This document shows, piece after piece, positions 1-10,779 of a stretch of 64,000 bases of DNA; the first letter of the stretch is position 1; each line of letters starts with the position of its first letter. This DNA is from Skeletonema tropicum (taxonomy: Eukaryota; Bacillariophyta; Thalassiosirophyceae; Thalassiosirales; Thalassiosiraceae). Under the pieces are notes generated by a model, which saw only the letters and a program-made list of their open reading frames with translations, had not been told where the DNA came from and did not search any database. Made by a program: the position numbers and the translations under genes. The stretch covers positions 2,978,001 through 3,042,000 of the forward strand of contig CM074135.1 of assembly GCA_037178625.1 (NCBI GenBank), read 5' to 3'.

Positions 1-499
1 TGGATTTTATGACATTTATGGCGACGTTATAATCTTCATTTTCGATACATCAACTGAGTATTGCCGTCGTTGTCACTTAGATTATGATGTATACGATCGG
101 ATAAGCCTAGTATAGTAGGTGTATTTATTCGCTGTGCATAACTGTGGCCCTAGGAGTGGATGACATCATGGTGAGGGTGTAAAAGATGATATTCGGAGGG
201 TGGATTTGAGTGGTACCGATTAGCGAATTTGAGGCTACGATAGGAATTGGCCCTTTACGTACGGCCAAAAAAGCGATTGTACGTTAGGAATAGTACTTGA
301 AGTTAGTTCTGTTCCACCTTACTTACTGGCAGAAATCATCACTCTATGCCTCCTCTTTCATTCATATCGTGGGTACGAGCGTGGCGGACTTTTTGAGACA
401 GGCGTCTCATGCGATAGGAGGTGATACTCCTACGAGCGAGCGTACTTAGCTTGTAGCTTGATACCTAATACTTGATACTACAACTTGAAATGCTTATGG
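1..499. other. Gene-free stretch upstream of first LRR gene
   Basis: I see no convincing coding sequence here. The one recognisable item is an imperfect palindrome at 381-410 (GAGACAGGCGTCTC core, preceded by TGGCGGACTTTT). It recurs almost unchanged at 2232-2260 and in a diverged form (GAAGACACGTGTCTTA core) at 8465-8491 and 16145-16172. The recurrence marks these flanks as parts of one repeat family that travels with the LRR copies. Confidence 0.6.
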
Positions 500-548
500 T
501 ATGATGGAGGCGAGCAACTCAAATTCTTACTTAAAGCCGCCCTGAAAG
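500..548 (+). promoter_or_regulatory. Shared 5' leader of LRR genes
   Basis: An ATGGAGGCGAGC word and a later AAAGCCGCCC word lie just before the start codon. The same two words, in the same order, precede the LRR copies at 5940 (5885-5925) and 11178 (11124-11162). The segment is most likely transcribed 5' UTR. Its conservation may reflect recent common ancestry rather than function. Confidence 0.5.
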
Positions 549-1841
549 ATGGAAGTGATTTATAACGACAGCGAAGGATCGGAGAATGACGATGATTCGG
601 TCAGCACCATCTTGAGAGTGAAGGAAAACGATCCTTACACGACGCAATTAGAACGGGGTGGCACTGATGCTGATGATATCCAAAATATGACCGACGTTGA
701 ATGGGAAGAGCTCGGTCGTGATATATCAAACAACACTCACTTGAGAGATTTAGATCTCAACAATAGCGACCTCAACGATCACAAGATGGCAATTTTCTTC
801 CGGGGATTGACGAGGAGCAGTTCTGTCGAACAAATTTGTTTGTACAGTAATGAATTCAGTGCAGCAGGAGTTCACAGCATGGTCCCATTTTTACAGAATG
901 CTTACAATCTCATATTTTTGGATCTCAGTGGCAACAATTTTCAATCGGAAGGATTTAATACACTGTTGAGGGCATTGCAAAACAGCCCTGTTAAAGAACT
1001 GTCGTGCGATGGTTGTGGCATCGAATCGATTGAGGAGAATATTCCTCAAAACTTGACAGAGTTACATTTAGATGACAACATTATCAACGCAGATGGGTGC
1101 CGTAGATTAGCCACATTGCTTCAGGGGGGAGATTCTGCGCTAACTCATCTATATCTCAATGGCAATAAAATCGGCGACGAAGGAGTGGAAATACTTGTTG
1201 ATGCCCTTCAAAATAATAAGTCATTGGAAGCTTTGGATCTCAGGGATACTGATGGTATATCAAAACGAGGTCAAATCATGCTACTGAAGCTTGTGAATGA
1301 CATCTCTAGCATCAAAGCAACATTGCAATCCAACCATACCTTAAAATATATCAGTGTGGACCCACGGACAGAAGTGGACCCATTGGCTACAGACTTGGAT
1401 ATTGAGGTACATATCAATATGGTTGCACAGATCAACCAACAGCAAGACAACCCAGAAGTAGCTGGCTGGATGAAGATCATTGACACCCAGTTGCATAGCG
1501 GGAAGAGAGCAGAATTGGCGAAACTGCAGGGAGTAAGTCATTCTGTGTACAGCGAAATCAACCCTCTTCACCTACCCGAGGTGCTTGCATTGGTAGGTAA
1601 ACATCATGGGCATGGAGAGCTTTATGTGGCATTGAAATCATCAATAGCGGGAGTGATATCGACAGTGAACAGGAAGCAGTGTGTACAACAGCAAATTGCG
1701 CATTATAGTGCCAAAATAGCTGAGTATCGGGCTAAACTGGAGTCGGCAGAAGCTGAACTTGCGACGATGGAAGCAGCAGAGGGTCATGTAGTGGACATGG
1801 GAAGCGAGTCTCCTCGCAGCGGCAAAAGGCGACGCTCCTGA
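549..1841 (+). CDS. LRR (ribonuclease-inhibitor-type) protein, copy 1
   Basis: Intact 430-residue reading frame. Residues 1-25 are acidic and Ser-rich (DSEGSENDDDSV). A conserved IQNMTD segment follows near residue 44, then about six LRRs between residues 65 and 285 of the pattern LxLxxNxxxxxGxxxL; examples are LDLSGNNFQSEGF, LHLDDNIINADGC and LYLNGNKIGDEGV. Residues 300-415 form a conserved helical tail containing LPEVLALVGKHHG and a coil rich in Ala, Glu and Lys. The protein ends in GKRRRS, a possible nuclear localisation signal. No signal peptide or membrane segment is seen. LRRs of this type bind proteins, but the partner is unknown. The start ATG follows the leader shared with other copies. 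The downstream flank is also shared with the tail fragments near 8.2 and 15.9 kb. Assignment to the LRR family is firm; the biological role is unknown. Confidence 0.88.
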   Translation: MEVIYNDSEGSENDDDSVSTILRVKENDPYTTQLERGGTDADDIQNMTDVEWEELGRDISNNTHLRDLDLNNSDLNDHKMAIFFRGLTRSSSVEQICLYSNEFSAAGVHSMVPFLQNAYNLIFLDLSGNNFQSEGFNTLLRALQNSPVKELSCDGCGIESIEENIPQNLTELHLDDNIINADGCRRLATLLQGGDSALTHLYLNGNKIGDEGVEILVDALQNNKSLEALDLRDTDGISKRGQIMLLKLVNDISSIKATLQSNHTLKYISVDPRTEVDPLATDLDIEVHINMVAQINQQQDNPEVAGWMKIIDTQLHSGKRAELAKLQGVSHSVYSEINPLHLPEVLALVGKHHGHGELYVALKSSIAGVISTVNRKQCVQQQIAHYSAKIAEYRAKLESAEAELATMEAAEGHVVDMGSESPRSGKRRRS

Positions 1842-2412
1842 GAGATAACTTGTTTACAACACTTCAAAATGGCTAGAGAGAGACTGAAAGGTTTAACATG
1901 TATCTGTATTCGTTAGTATGTCAAGCTTCATCAGCCACAGGGGACTCCTCTGACTTGCAGTATGATCTGAGAAACTACTGTGGAAGCAATACATGTCGGT
2001 TAGTGATGATATTGCCCCTAGAGAGAGGGCTAATCAGACTTACTTTCACTTTAAAATTTCTGTTATATTAATTTGACAACGCTTCATCATTCTTGGGATC
2101 TTCTACTTCCGGGCACACCAGCGCTGCATCTTCATAGGTATTGAAGTCTACATCCTCTGCACCAACACAAACATAATCGGACTTCTGGTCATAATCGCGG
2201 CTGCTATTACTTAGCAGTAGGTAGGGAAGATGTGGCGGGCTTTGTTGAGACAGGCGTCTTAGCTCACCCAATGTTTGCTAGGAGTATTTGCTTTTCTTGT
2301 TTACAATACCAGTGAAACGTAGTTTACCGTAGCACAGAAATAACTTAAAGCCCCACACACATTGCTTTGTTATGTGCTGTATCGTAGTTGTATCGTAGTT
2401 GTATCGTAGTTG
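1842..2412. repeat. Duplicated 3' flank of LRR copies, then repeat trailer
   Basis: The segment around 2075-2150 (containing CATTCTTGGGATCTTCTACT) is repeated after the LRR tail fragments at about 8270-8345 and 15950-16020. It is therefore part of the unit duplicated with the gene. A second dispersed trailer at 2291-2355 (CTTTTCTTGTTTACAATACC) also occurs at about 5159-5227 and 17176-17240. At 2379-2411 there are three perfect copies of the 11-mer GTATCGTAGTT. No gene is supported. Confidence 0.6.
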
Positions 2413-5112
2413 TAAGGCGGGGACAATTTAATCTTTGAGTTACTATTAATACCCCCCCACCTAGACACCGGTTTTAAGGCTAGTGGTTCCCCTGAGTGGA
2501 TTTTTACCCCCGCTGTGAGAACCACTAACAAATACATAACAAACGTAAACCACAAACCTCCAACTGATTGGCATCGAGCACACAACACCAACACATTGGT
2601 ACAATGGTATTAACCCGGATTTGCAACCCAAGTAGCAAAAGTTACAGAGGAATTCGTAGCGTGATTATACTATAAAAATATATCACGGTCAGGAGCGTGG
2701 TATGTCGGTCTTAATTGTGGTATTTTATGGTCATTTTGCGACCGAAGTTGCAAAAATCCTTGCAAAAGAGCATGCTTTTTGCAACTTTTGCAACCCAAAG
2801 TAAACGCAGTGTGACAGCGCAGAGCGGTCATTGGTCACACTTCTTTTCCATCGCTCCGGCAGGCGCCGATCACCATAAGTACACTCTAGCCCAGCTAGAT
2901 CAACACACCATCATCTATACGACCGTGCGATAGCAGAATACATTGTATGGCGTTCCCATAAGGCAGCTGAATCGAATGTTATGGCTGATGTCGAACGATA
3001 TATCGATCATCTAGTAGAGAGACGTATCGTCCATACCATACATCAGCGGCTGACATATTGTGTGTGCCGACACAAATATCACGTTTGGTGTGATAAAAAA
3101 CGAGTATAATAGAGGATTATGTACGGGGTACAATGATGGCGCACTCACTACTTGCATGGGTATAGCGTACTGATCGATGAGTCAGTTGGCAACAGAAGCA
3201 AGATGAAAATTGACTTGAAAAGCTAATTCAACACACATAATGCAAACATGTTCATGGCATTGGGTAATAGGATATATTAGATCTTTCCGAGACACTGCAA
3301 ATAACATAACATTGAATAACAACTAATTATTGACGGAACGTGTGTACGACTTATCATAGAAAAGCATTTTGCCATATGATAGGATGTCAGGGATAAGCGC
3401 AACGCACATCACCCTCTTAGACGACAACATCATTGACGACCACTCGTCTGAGCACACTCAGAGATAGCCACGATAACATTTCAAACAACATCTCACGTCC
3501 ACTCAATTGTTGAAAACTGCCGCTGCTGTTGTCGTAGATGTGATCTTCCCTCCGGTTTGGATTGATTTGCTGTGAGAAACAAACATAATGCTGCAAGCAC
3601 ACGCGTGCCTCTTTTTCAATGATGCTCTCAGTGATTCTATAACGCTAATGACGACGATCGACGGCTCTGACGGAAGCTCACAATATGCAATACCATTTCA
3701 TGGCCAATGGCGGTGGCTGAACGACGACCCAAGGGCAAATGAAGCGCATGTCATGGTAGGCATGTCTTGTGTCTATGTCTTCGTCATAAAGAAAAATCGC
3801 ATCTTTCACGTGATCTGACATGTGTGACTACTATGTGACCATGTATGTGATTACACGGTTGCAAAAATAGTTGCAAATACTCCGAGTACAAGCGTAGTAC
3901 TACCCTCTAACAACACTATTAGTTGAGTTATTTTTTACATCGCTTGGTTCTAAACTCATCGGCTGCCGCCCCCCAGCATCGCCATGGTGCTCATTGACGT
4001 GCATTTCTATGAGCACGAAAACAGTTAATGCAAAGATCTGTACGAAGGTGCGGGCAAATGATGACCATTCGGATCTTCTGCTGACTGTTGTGAAGAAGGG
4101 TGTCAAAAAGCTCTTTGAAAAGGAAGGAAAAGATGTGACGGACGATGCTCTAGATGCCGCCATCGGGCGTATTGAGACAATCACTTGCAGATGCGTCTGA
4201 CCCAGGTGCTTGCAATCTTGTTGAATTTCTCCAGTGAATTGACTCCTCCACAATTCCGTAATGTTGCCCTACAGAGACAGCCAACACCAATCATTAATCC
4301 CAGACGGACGGAGCATTTTTATTCTCGCGATGAAGTCATTACTATGTTCGCAGGGAATGAGGATGCTCTCACAGATTTTTCTGATCTACCTTCTTACAAG
4401 AGTCAAGGAGCAGAGACAAAAGCACAACGTGATAGAGCTGTCGCCAAAGAGCTCAAGCTTAAAAGTTGGGACCCGAAGAAATTAAGAAGTTTTATTGTCT
4501 GCTACTTTTGTGGAAAACGTCGCTGCATATATTCCCCTTCGGATGCGGATTTCGCTAGAGGAAGCGCAGCTCTTAAGGCACAAAGCTTGAGTCTTTGTCT
4601 GATAGATATTCGTGTGGTGATTTGATATTTGGCGATGAAGATGATATGAGCAAGATTATTGTTCAGAAGCTGAACTTGACCTGCGAGTCTCAAATTGAAC
4701 CAAGCTACTACAAAAATGATGGTCGCACATTGAAACTGAAACCTATTTGTGTTCATTGCGGAGAGTCAGAGTCGGGAGCTGCTGGAAGTTTTCTTCTGGG
4801 GCAAGAGCAATTGAGACAACGCAATTTGACGGGTTGTTACAAATATGCTTACCCATTTGTATCATGTGCCTTCGAGTGGCAAGGAGGTTGTCAAGGGGAA
4901 GGCGAAAGATAAATTGGAAGCACGAGCGGAGCAGGCACGTGCAAAAGCAACGAGTAACAACTAAGATATACACAACCATGCCCACACGACCTACTCTACT
5001 ACAGCCTCTACACCGGGGGTAAAAATTACGGGGGTAGAAAAGTTGACCCCCCCCCCTCACCACAGCAAGCTGCGCTTAATAGTAACTTGAAGATTAAATT
5101 GTCCCCGCCTAA
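2413..5112. mobile_element. PIF/Harbinger-like DNA element with TAA target duplication
   Basis: An inverted repeat of 34 bp lies at 2416-2449 and, in reverse complement, at 5076-5109. It begins GGCGGGGACAATTTAATCTT. TAA flanks the element on both sides (2413-2415 and 5110-5112). A 3-bp TAA/TWA duplication with G-rich termini is the hallmark of PIF/Harbinger elements, so I assign it there by its ends only. No Harbinger DDE nuclease was recognised inside; the interior holds a broken zinc-ribbon-like frame at 3994-4964. The sequence just outside the right end is the trailer of another repeat ORF, so the element probably inserted into older repeat DNA. Confidence 0.6.
3994..4964 (+). pseudogene. 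Degenerate zinc-ribbon-like ORF inside the TIR element
   Basis: The coding signal moves through several frames: about 3994-4200, 4185-4600, 4595-4880, then a short basic tail ending near 4964. Read across the shifts it holds a Cys cluster YFCGKRRCIYS near 4506-4538, a DRYSCGDLIF segment, a second Cys pair (CVHCGES) near 4751, and a Lys/Ala-rich coiled end. This looks like a two-part zinc-ribbon or treble-clef protein, but I do not recognise the family. At least two frame changes show that it is not functional as it stands. It may be an element-encoded accessory protein, or host DNA captured by the element. Confidence 0.4.
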
Positions 5113-5116
5113 TGTG

Positions 5117-5227
5117 AGCTCTCAGTCGACTCAAGAGTCTTCTCAGCCATCTACAGATACTTTTCTTGTTTACAATACCAGTGATACGTAGTTTACCGTA
5201 GCACAGAAATAACCTAAAGCCCCACCC
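5117..5227 (+). repeat. 3' end of a dispersed repeat ORF plus trailer
   Basis: About 110 bp here match 17131-17240 closely. Both encode the same last residues (SQSTQESSQPSTDTF...) before a TAG stop, followed by a shared trailer ending in AGCCCCACC. A shorter trailer-only copy is at 2291-2355. These are remnants of one dispersed element whose body is missing here. Confidence 0.55.
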
Positions 5228-5884
5228 ACCAGCCCCACCGCATCGTTCCCGACCGAACGGTCACTTCAAGCCACGAGGTTCAACGTTACCCGTCTATCGC
5301 GTAAAGAGATAAATCACGTAGAGCTGTCGATTCGTGACCAGGTTGCGAACCTACCCCCATCAAACCATGATGTCCGTCAGAGATTGCCGGCGCCAACATG
5401 CGGCATACACAACTACCAAGTCCCCACGAATAGCGACTTGATCATAGACCGCATCCGAACGGTCCTTTGGATTGATCTATAGAGGCAGAACTCTCAAATC
5501 GCCATCGTATTTATGCAAATTATGCGCAAACATCACGTTGATGTTGTGACACAATCTACGCGTCGACGGTTCCTCTATCCTCCATCGTCGGACGATTCAG
5601 TTTAACCAACACAAAATGAACGAGGTAAAGAATATCTCTGATGTTGCTGACAATTAGATAAATGTGTTGCGTCGTCGTCGAGCTCACAGAATACTCAACA
5701 CGTGATGATTGTTGGCGCTTTGGGCGTCGTCGCTCGACATCAACCAAAACAGATGCGTCAGGTGAAGCTCTTGCCCCTCCTCATAGTGGAAATACTCTTA
5801 TAATGATTAATATCTATCGGCATGGTCAAAGATACGTTTTAGTTGCTGCATCATTCGTGTTTGCAAGTTGTTTTGTGTAGCGTA
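5228..5884. other. Intergenic stretch without a supported gene
   Basis: Only short reading frames occur, none with recognisable domains or similarity to anything else in the window. The LRR leader words begin at about 5885. Confidence 0.5.
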
Positions 5885-5939
5885 GATGGAGGCGAGCTGC
5901 TAAGCTAACGTGAAGCCGCCCCGGGAGAGAGAGAGAGAG

Positions 5940-7240
5940 ATGATGATGTATAACGACAGCGAAGGATCGGAGAATGACGATGATTCGGTCAGCACTATCA
6001 TGAGAGTCAAGGTAAATGATCCTTATACGACGCATATAGAACGGGAATTCGGTAGTGCTGATGATATACAAAATATGACCGACGATGAATTGGAAGAGTT
6101 CGGTCGTGATATATCAAACAACACCCACTTGAAACATGTACGTCTTTTTTCAATAGCTCTCAATGATAGCAGAATGTCACTGCTCTTCCGGGGATTGACA
6201 GCGAGCGTTTCTATACAACGCTTGTTTTTGTACGAGAATGAGTTAAGTGTAGCAGGAGTGCGAAGCATGGTGCCATTTTTACAGAATGCTTACAGTCTCA
6301 CGTATTTGGATCTTGGTGATAATAATTTTTTCAATCGGAAGGATTTAATACGTTGCTGTGGGCGTTACGAAATAGCCCCATTGAAACGCTGAATTGCGAT
6401 AGATGTGACATTGAATCGATTGAGATTGACAAAGACTTTATTCCTCAACACTTGAAGAGTTTACATTTAATAGTTGGAAACAAAATCAGCGCTGATGGGT
6501 GCCACTGATTGGCAACATTACTCCAGGGGGGAGATACTACGCTAGAGAATCTAGACATCGCTGACAATAACATTGATGACCACGGGGTGGAAATTCTGGT
6601 GGATGCCTTACAAAAGAATCCATCATTGAAGTGGTTGAATCTTCTTAGTAATGATGGTGTATCAAAACAAGGGCAGTGCATGTTGCTGAAGCTCGTGAAT
6701 GACATCTCTAGCATCAAAGCAACTCTGCAATCAAATCACACTTTGACATGCATTAACATTACAGTGAACGGAACCGAACAGATTCTGAGAAACATTAATA
6801 TGGCTATTTTTATCAACCGAGAAGAAGGCAACCCAGCAGCTGTTGCTAGGGCAAAGGTGATGAAGACACAGCTACATAGCGGTGTAAGGGCAGAGTTGGC
6901 AGAATTGCAAGGGGTAAGTCAATCTTTGTACATCGAGATCAACCCTCTTCACTTGCCCGAAGTGATTGCATTGGTAGGCCGACATCATGATCAGGGAGAG
7001 CTGTATTTGGCATTGAAATCGTCGATAGCGGGAGTTATATCTATAGTGAATAGGAAGGAATGTATTCGGCAGGAAAGGGAATATCACGTAGCTAAAATAG
7101 CTGAGCACGCAGCCAAAACAAAGCAGCTTGACGCCGAGCTCGCAGCAATCGAAGCAGCAGAGACACGCCAAGATAAGGGAGAGCACCAGAGTAAGAGACG
7201 ACGCATCAATAATGCGTTGTTCTTGAAGGGGATGAGTTAG
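5940..7240 (+). pseudogene. LRR protein, copy 2, frameshift plus nonsense
   Basis: This is a close copy of the LRR gene at 11178-12386, including leader and downstream flank, but it is broken twice. A T-run at 6326-6331 is two bases longer than in the sister copy and shifts the frame inside the third LRR. A later CGC GGA of the sister reads CAC TGA here, giving an in-frame stop at 6506-6508. Beyond it the frame is open again to 7240 and keeps the whole LRR tail, helical C-terminus and KRRRI end. A protein from 5940 would stop near 6392. A GA-repeat sits directly before the cluster of ATG codons at 5940-5948. The second half of the copy is otherwise well preserved, so inactivation is probably recent. 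Confidence 0.85.
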
Positions 7241-7569
7241 TGTTGTTATTATCGCTCCCCATAGACCCAATTTTCACCACTTCTTGGCTTTTGTCGCTGT
7301 TACATTCAAATTGTTGGTAACTTCGTCTTCTTCAGTTGTTGCGCCCCTCGTTGCGAGCTCGTGTTTCTGCTCCTCACTTTGTCTGTATGCTTAGCCAATG
7401 CGTAACCAATAAGGCAGCTTAGTATTCCTTTGTGTGTTTAGTGCCACATGCAGCTCTCCCTGTATGTCTACAACTTGACCAAGAACAGAAAGCATGTCTC
7501 TCTAGAGCAGCAGAGGACATAGCATGAAGCCATAATAGCGAAGTAAAGGGCCATATGAAGATCCGCTGT
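7241..7569. repeat. 3' flank duplicated with LRR copies 2 and 3
   Basis: Most of this stretch matches 12440-12780, downstream of the sister LRR gene (for example the TTCTTCAGTTGTT and TCCTCACTTTGTCTGTATGC segments). The duplicated unit therefore runs from the leader to well past the stop codon. No gene is visible in it. Confidence 0.6.
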
Positions 7570-8507
7570 AATCATCACTACATCTTTCTCTAAACATCAT
7601 TGAACCTACCCTCGTCTAGTGAGCTATCTTCGACTGGTAAATGAAATTACTAACATCAAAGCAACACTAGAATCCAACCACACGTTGATCATGAAAATAG
7701 CAGTGTGGAGGATGGGGGTGGTATTATAATTTGAATGAGGAGATCCAGGGGCATATTGATGGAGCAGTTGCTATCAATAAGAGATACACGAGAAATAGAA
7801 CACATTCAGCAGCAGCAGCAGCAGGTATGGAAAAGGTCATTGGCACCCAGTAGCATAGCGCGACAAGAGCAGAGTTGGCACAACTACAGGGAGTAAGGCA
7901 ATCGTTGTACAGCGAGACCAGTCCTCTCCACTTGCCTGAAGTGCTTGCATTAGTCTGTTGTTATCATGGTCAGGGGGGGGGCTGTATTCAATGCTCCACA
8001 ATGAACAGGAAGCAGTGTGTATAACAGCAACTGGCGCATTACAGGGCCAAAATAGCTGAGTATCGGGCTAAACTGGAGTCGGCAGAAGCTGAACTTGCGA
8101 CGATCGAAGCAGCAGAGGGTCATGCAGTGGGTATGGAAAGTGAGTCTCCTCGCAGCGGCAAAAGGCGATGATTCTGAGATAACTTGTTTACAACACTTCA
8201 ACCTCCATTCCTCTATCTAGAGAGGCTACGAAATTTAACTATATTATTCGTTGTCGTGAAAAGTGAAAACGCTTCGTCATTCTTGGGATCTTCTACTTAC
8301 TTCCGGGCACACCAGAGCTACATCTGCATACGGTAATGAATGGTGAGCTGATGTTTGATATTGGCATCTTGATCAGCCTTTAGTGGACACTGCCACCATT
8401 GAGGAGGTGTGTCACTCGAAGGCATAGCGTTGCCGATCACGTCGAAGCAGAGAACGGTTGGTACGACGGACTTTTGAAGACACGTGTCTTACTTCGCACA
8501 GATACTC
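7570..8507 (+). repeat. Segmental duplication, copy A (matches 15360-16187)
   Basis: The LRR tail fragment, its 3' flank and a further 300 bp ending in ACTTCGCACAGATAC are shared with 15360-16187 in the same order and orientation. In copy A the homology ends a few bases before a pogo-type element starts at 8514. In copy B a retroelement fragment starts at the equivalent point. Confidence 0.75.
7612..8170 (+). pseudogene. LRR protein C-terminal fragment (duplicate A)
   Basis: The piece starts in the last LRR (codons for NIKATLESNHTL) and runs to a SGKRR end. It carries in-frame stops (TAG in the CCCAGTAGCATAGC segment near 7850, TAA near 8022) and a garbled VALKSSI segment. The last part is nearly identical to copy 1. 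It sits in a segmental duplication covering about 7570-8507, matched by 15360-16187. Confidence 0.8.
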
Positions 8508-8669
8508 ATAACATACCGTCTATACCTTAGATCGTGTCCGTGTACATAACCCCACTATTGCAGTCCGGACATGTTCACCCCCCCTGCGTGGATGCACGGA
8601 CACATTCTAGAATCCGGACACTTTCAAGCGTTTCTTAGTAAACGTCTAACAACAAATACTTAAATTAAT

Positions 8670-9248
8670 CTAATCCAACTGCGCATTGCCTTCGTCCTCG
8701 TCGTCAATGATGCCAAATGCACTATCTATCATTTCAAAGTCGTCTTCGTTCCCATTTTCCACATCTTCAAGATGGTCCAGTCCCTCTTGGCCACAATACT
8801 GCTTCACCATGGCACGTACGGTGTCTTCTGTCCAAGGCACAATCTGTCCTCTATCGGAAAAAGAAAGCTCCTCTTCCGATGGGTACCCGCATGCAGTCCA
8901 GGACTTTCTAACCATTTCTTCGGGAATCTTATCCCAGGCCTCAACAACCCATGTTGCCAATTGCTGTCGTGATGGAGCCACAGGATTTCCCTTTTCAGTG
9001 AGAGGTGCGCTGAGCATGTATGTATCGTACAAGTCACGGAAGTAACCTTTGAAAACCTTGTTGATCACTTTGTCGAGAGGCTGTCCACATGGAGTCAGTC
9101 CTCCTGGTAAGATATCCACAGAAAGGAAAGGAAGTGATTGGCAAAAGTCTTTTACCTCAGCTGTGGAATGTGACTTGAAATCATCCCACAGCACACCAAT
9201 CTTGTTGTCGCATTCTCCTGTCTCTTTATCATATCCACCAGCGGGCAA
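8670..9248 (-). pseudogene. pogo-type DDE transposase, C-terminal part
   Basis: About 192 residues (open upstream to about 9315 without an ATG) match the end of the DDE_1 (pogo/Tigger/jerky) domain. LWDDFKSHST carries the second catalytic Asp, then come ILPGGLTPCGQPLD and NKVFKGYF, followed by the typical AWDKIPEEM...SWTACGY ending and an acidic tail. The preceding part of the domain, with the first catalytic Asp, is absent. The upstream frame changes to the other reading frame near 9250-9300. An internal deletion of the catalytic core is the simplest reading, so the element is probably not autonomous. Family assignment is from motif order only. Confidence 0.75.
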
Positions 9249-10779
9249 GATAATCTTCTTCAGGTAGAGCTTGGTGAGAGCATGGTTTGAGCAAGCCTTT
9301 GATGGTTTTCTTCTTCAAAGCTTTTGCCTTCTCTTTACCCTTAAGACTAAGCAGATCATTGAGAAGCCCACCGTCGAAATGTTGTCTGAGTCTACGTATC
9401 TGCCTACTGATAGTTCCATAGATCTTATCCTCTGACTTTCGGTTCTCATCAAAGTAATATCTTCTGAACGCCACCTTTCTTATTTCTAGTGCGATTTCAG
9501 CATTGGTGTAGTTACTTTGGAAGGCCTTGCAAATGAGGACACGGACTTTATTGCTCTGCTGTCCTCCCTTGGCTGTATTCCACTCCCTGGCGATTCTTGA
9601 GGGCAGCACTTGATTTGCAATATTAGCATATGTCGCCTTCTTCTTTGCGTAGATTTGCTCCCTTTTCATACAAGACTTAATCTGACTAATACGATCTTCA
9701 ATAGAACAGTTATACACCGTATCAATAGCCTGTGTGTAGAGGAGGGAGAGAGAAACGAAGTAACTTAGCAATAGCTGAATGACAATAATATAATAATACA
9801 CCACAGCAACACATACCTCAAGCATTAAATCAATTAACTCCTCCCCCCTCCTGTCGTAAGCGACACGTTTTGGATAGCACCCATTATCATCTTCATTGCA
9901 CAACTCATCCCTAACTACTTTCAACTTGTCGAACTTCTTTTTCCATTTGTTGTACTTGGTTGCATCCGCTGTTTGAGCCCTGTCCTGGTGATACCTCGCC
10001 ATGTTTTTCCTGGCTACCTTGCTATCCTCCTCAACTTTTTTCTTTAGGGCAATGTCACTCGTTGTCTTGTCGCAACCTACTGCTTTGTAGTAGCCAAGGG
10101 TGTCTTCTAAATCTGTGACATCCTTACCAGGCTGTTTATCTGGTGGTAAAAGAGAAGTATCCCAGGCAAGTTTATGATCAGACGCCACGGGATCTTTCAA
10201 ATGCTGTGACAGTGCGCATCGGGTGAGATGCCAATTGGACGGGGGGAGCGCAGGATATTTTCGGTCATCAACGTCGTCATCATCTTCATCCTTATCATTG
10301 TCTACCATCATATCCACAACCATAACATCCTCATCATCGCTAAGCTCTGCCCCTCGCTCCATCTGTTCCTCTGCCCTCCGCTTCCTTTCCCTGTCTTTTT
10401 TTTCCTCTTTCTTTTGTTCACTTGTTTTAATGACCTTCACCGAAAAGCCAAGAGAATCCAGCATAGCGGAAGTCCCATCATCCCTATGACGTGCCTTTTT
10501 GGCTGGTGTTTTTTGTACTGCTGATGGCGCCGGTTTGAGATGTAGTTCCGTTGCACACTTCTTCAGATCAATGTCTTCGTTAAGATAGTCCGTATACACC
10601 TTTTCGGCAGTTTGTTGGACAACATATTTTTGTGTCGAGAACAGCGCATCCCAATGGTCCTTTGTAATAAACTTCAGTTGCTCGACCGCCTCAAAACCCA
10701 TATCGTCAAGGAAATCAGCGATCTCATTATTCCATGGTAGGGTCTTCGATCTAAACCAGTGTTCGATGGCATCCGACAT
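9229..10779 (-). CDS. Element-borne acidic/basic protein, N-terminal part
   Basis: Starts at the ATG at 10779 inside the element. A clear in-frame intron lies at 9730-9816 on the minus strand (87 nt, GTATGT donor, CACACAG acceptor). It joins ...LMLE to AIDTV... and removes a hydrophobic stretch, leaving about 487 residues. Residues 105-190 are strongly charged: a KKEEKKDRERKRR basic block, then a long Asp-rich run. The C-terminal third is basic and helical (near RQIRRLRQHF) and may bind DNA. I recognise no standard helix-turn-helix. The last 20 or so codons are the wrong frame of a pogo-type sequence that is read properly in the adjoining frame, so this end is a frameshift or deletion artefact. 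It may be an accessory protein or the N-terminus of the transposase. Confidence 0.55.
   Translation of the reverse strand: MSDAIEHWFRSKTLPWNNEIADFLDDMGFEAVEQLKFITKDHWDALFSTQKYVVQQTAEKVYTDYLNEDIDLKKCATELHLKPAPSAVQKTPAKKARHRDDGTSAMLDSLGFSVKVIKTSEQKKEEKKDRERKRRAEEQMERGAELSDDEDVMVVDMMVDNDKDEDDDDVDDRKYPALPPSNWHLTRCALSQHLKDPVASDHKLAWDTSLLPPDKQPGKDVTDLEDTLGYYKAVGCDKTTSDIALKKKVEEDSKVARKNMARYHQDRAQTADATKYNKWKKKFDKLKVVRDELCNEDDNGCYPKRVAYDRRGEELIDLMLEVCVAVVYYYIIVIQLLLSYFVSLSLLYTQAIDTVYNCSIEDRISQIKSCMKREQIYAKKKATYANIANQVLPSRIAREWNTAKGGQQSNKVRVLICKAFQSNYTNAEIALEIRKVAFRRYYFDENRKSEDKIYGTISRQIRRLRQHFDGGLLNDLLSLKGKEKAKALKKKTIKGLLKPCSHQALPEEDYLARWWI

Noticed and set aside
2068..2594. Minus-strand frames at 2068-2271 and 2370-2594
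   Set aside because: They overlap repeat trailers and an 11-bp tandem; no domain or conservation is seen in the duplicated flanks.
8686..9045. Plus-strand frames opposite the pogo-type transposase
   Set aside because: They are mirror frames of a minus-strand coding region with clear DDE motifs. Their own translations are Ser/Leu-rich without domains.
10223..10524. Plus-strand Ser/Ile-rich frames
   Set aside because: They are the complement of the Asp-rich tract of the minus-strand element protein, a common cause of spurious Ser/Ile frames.
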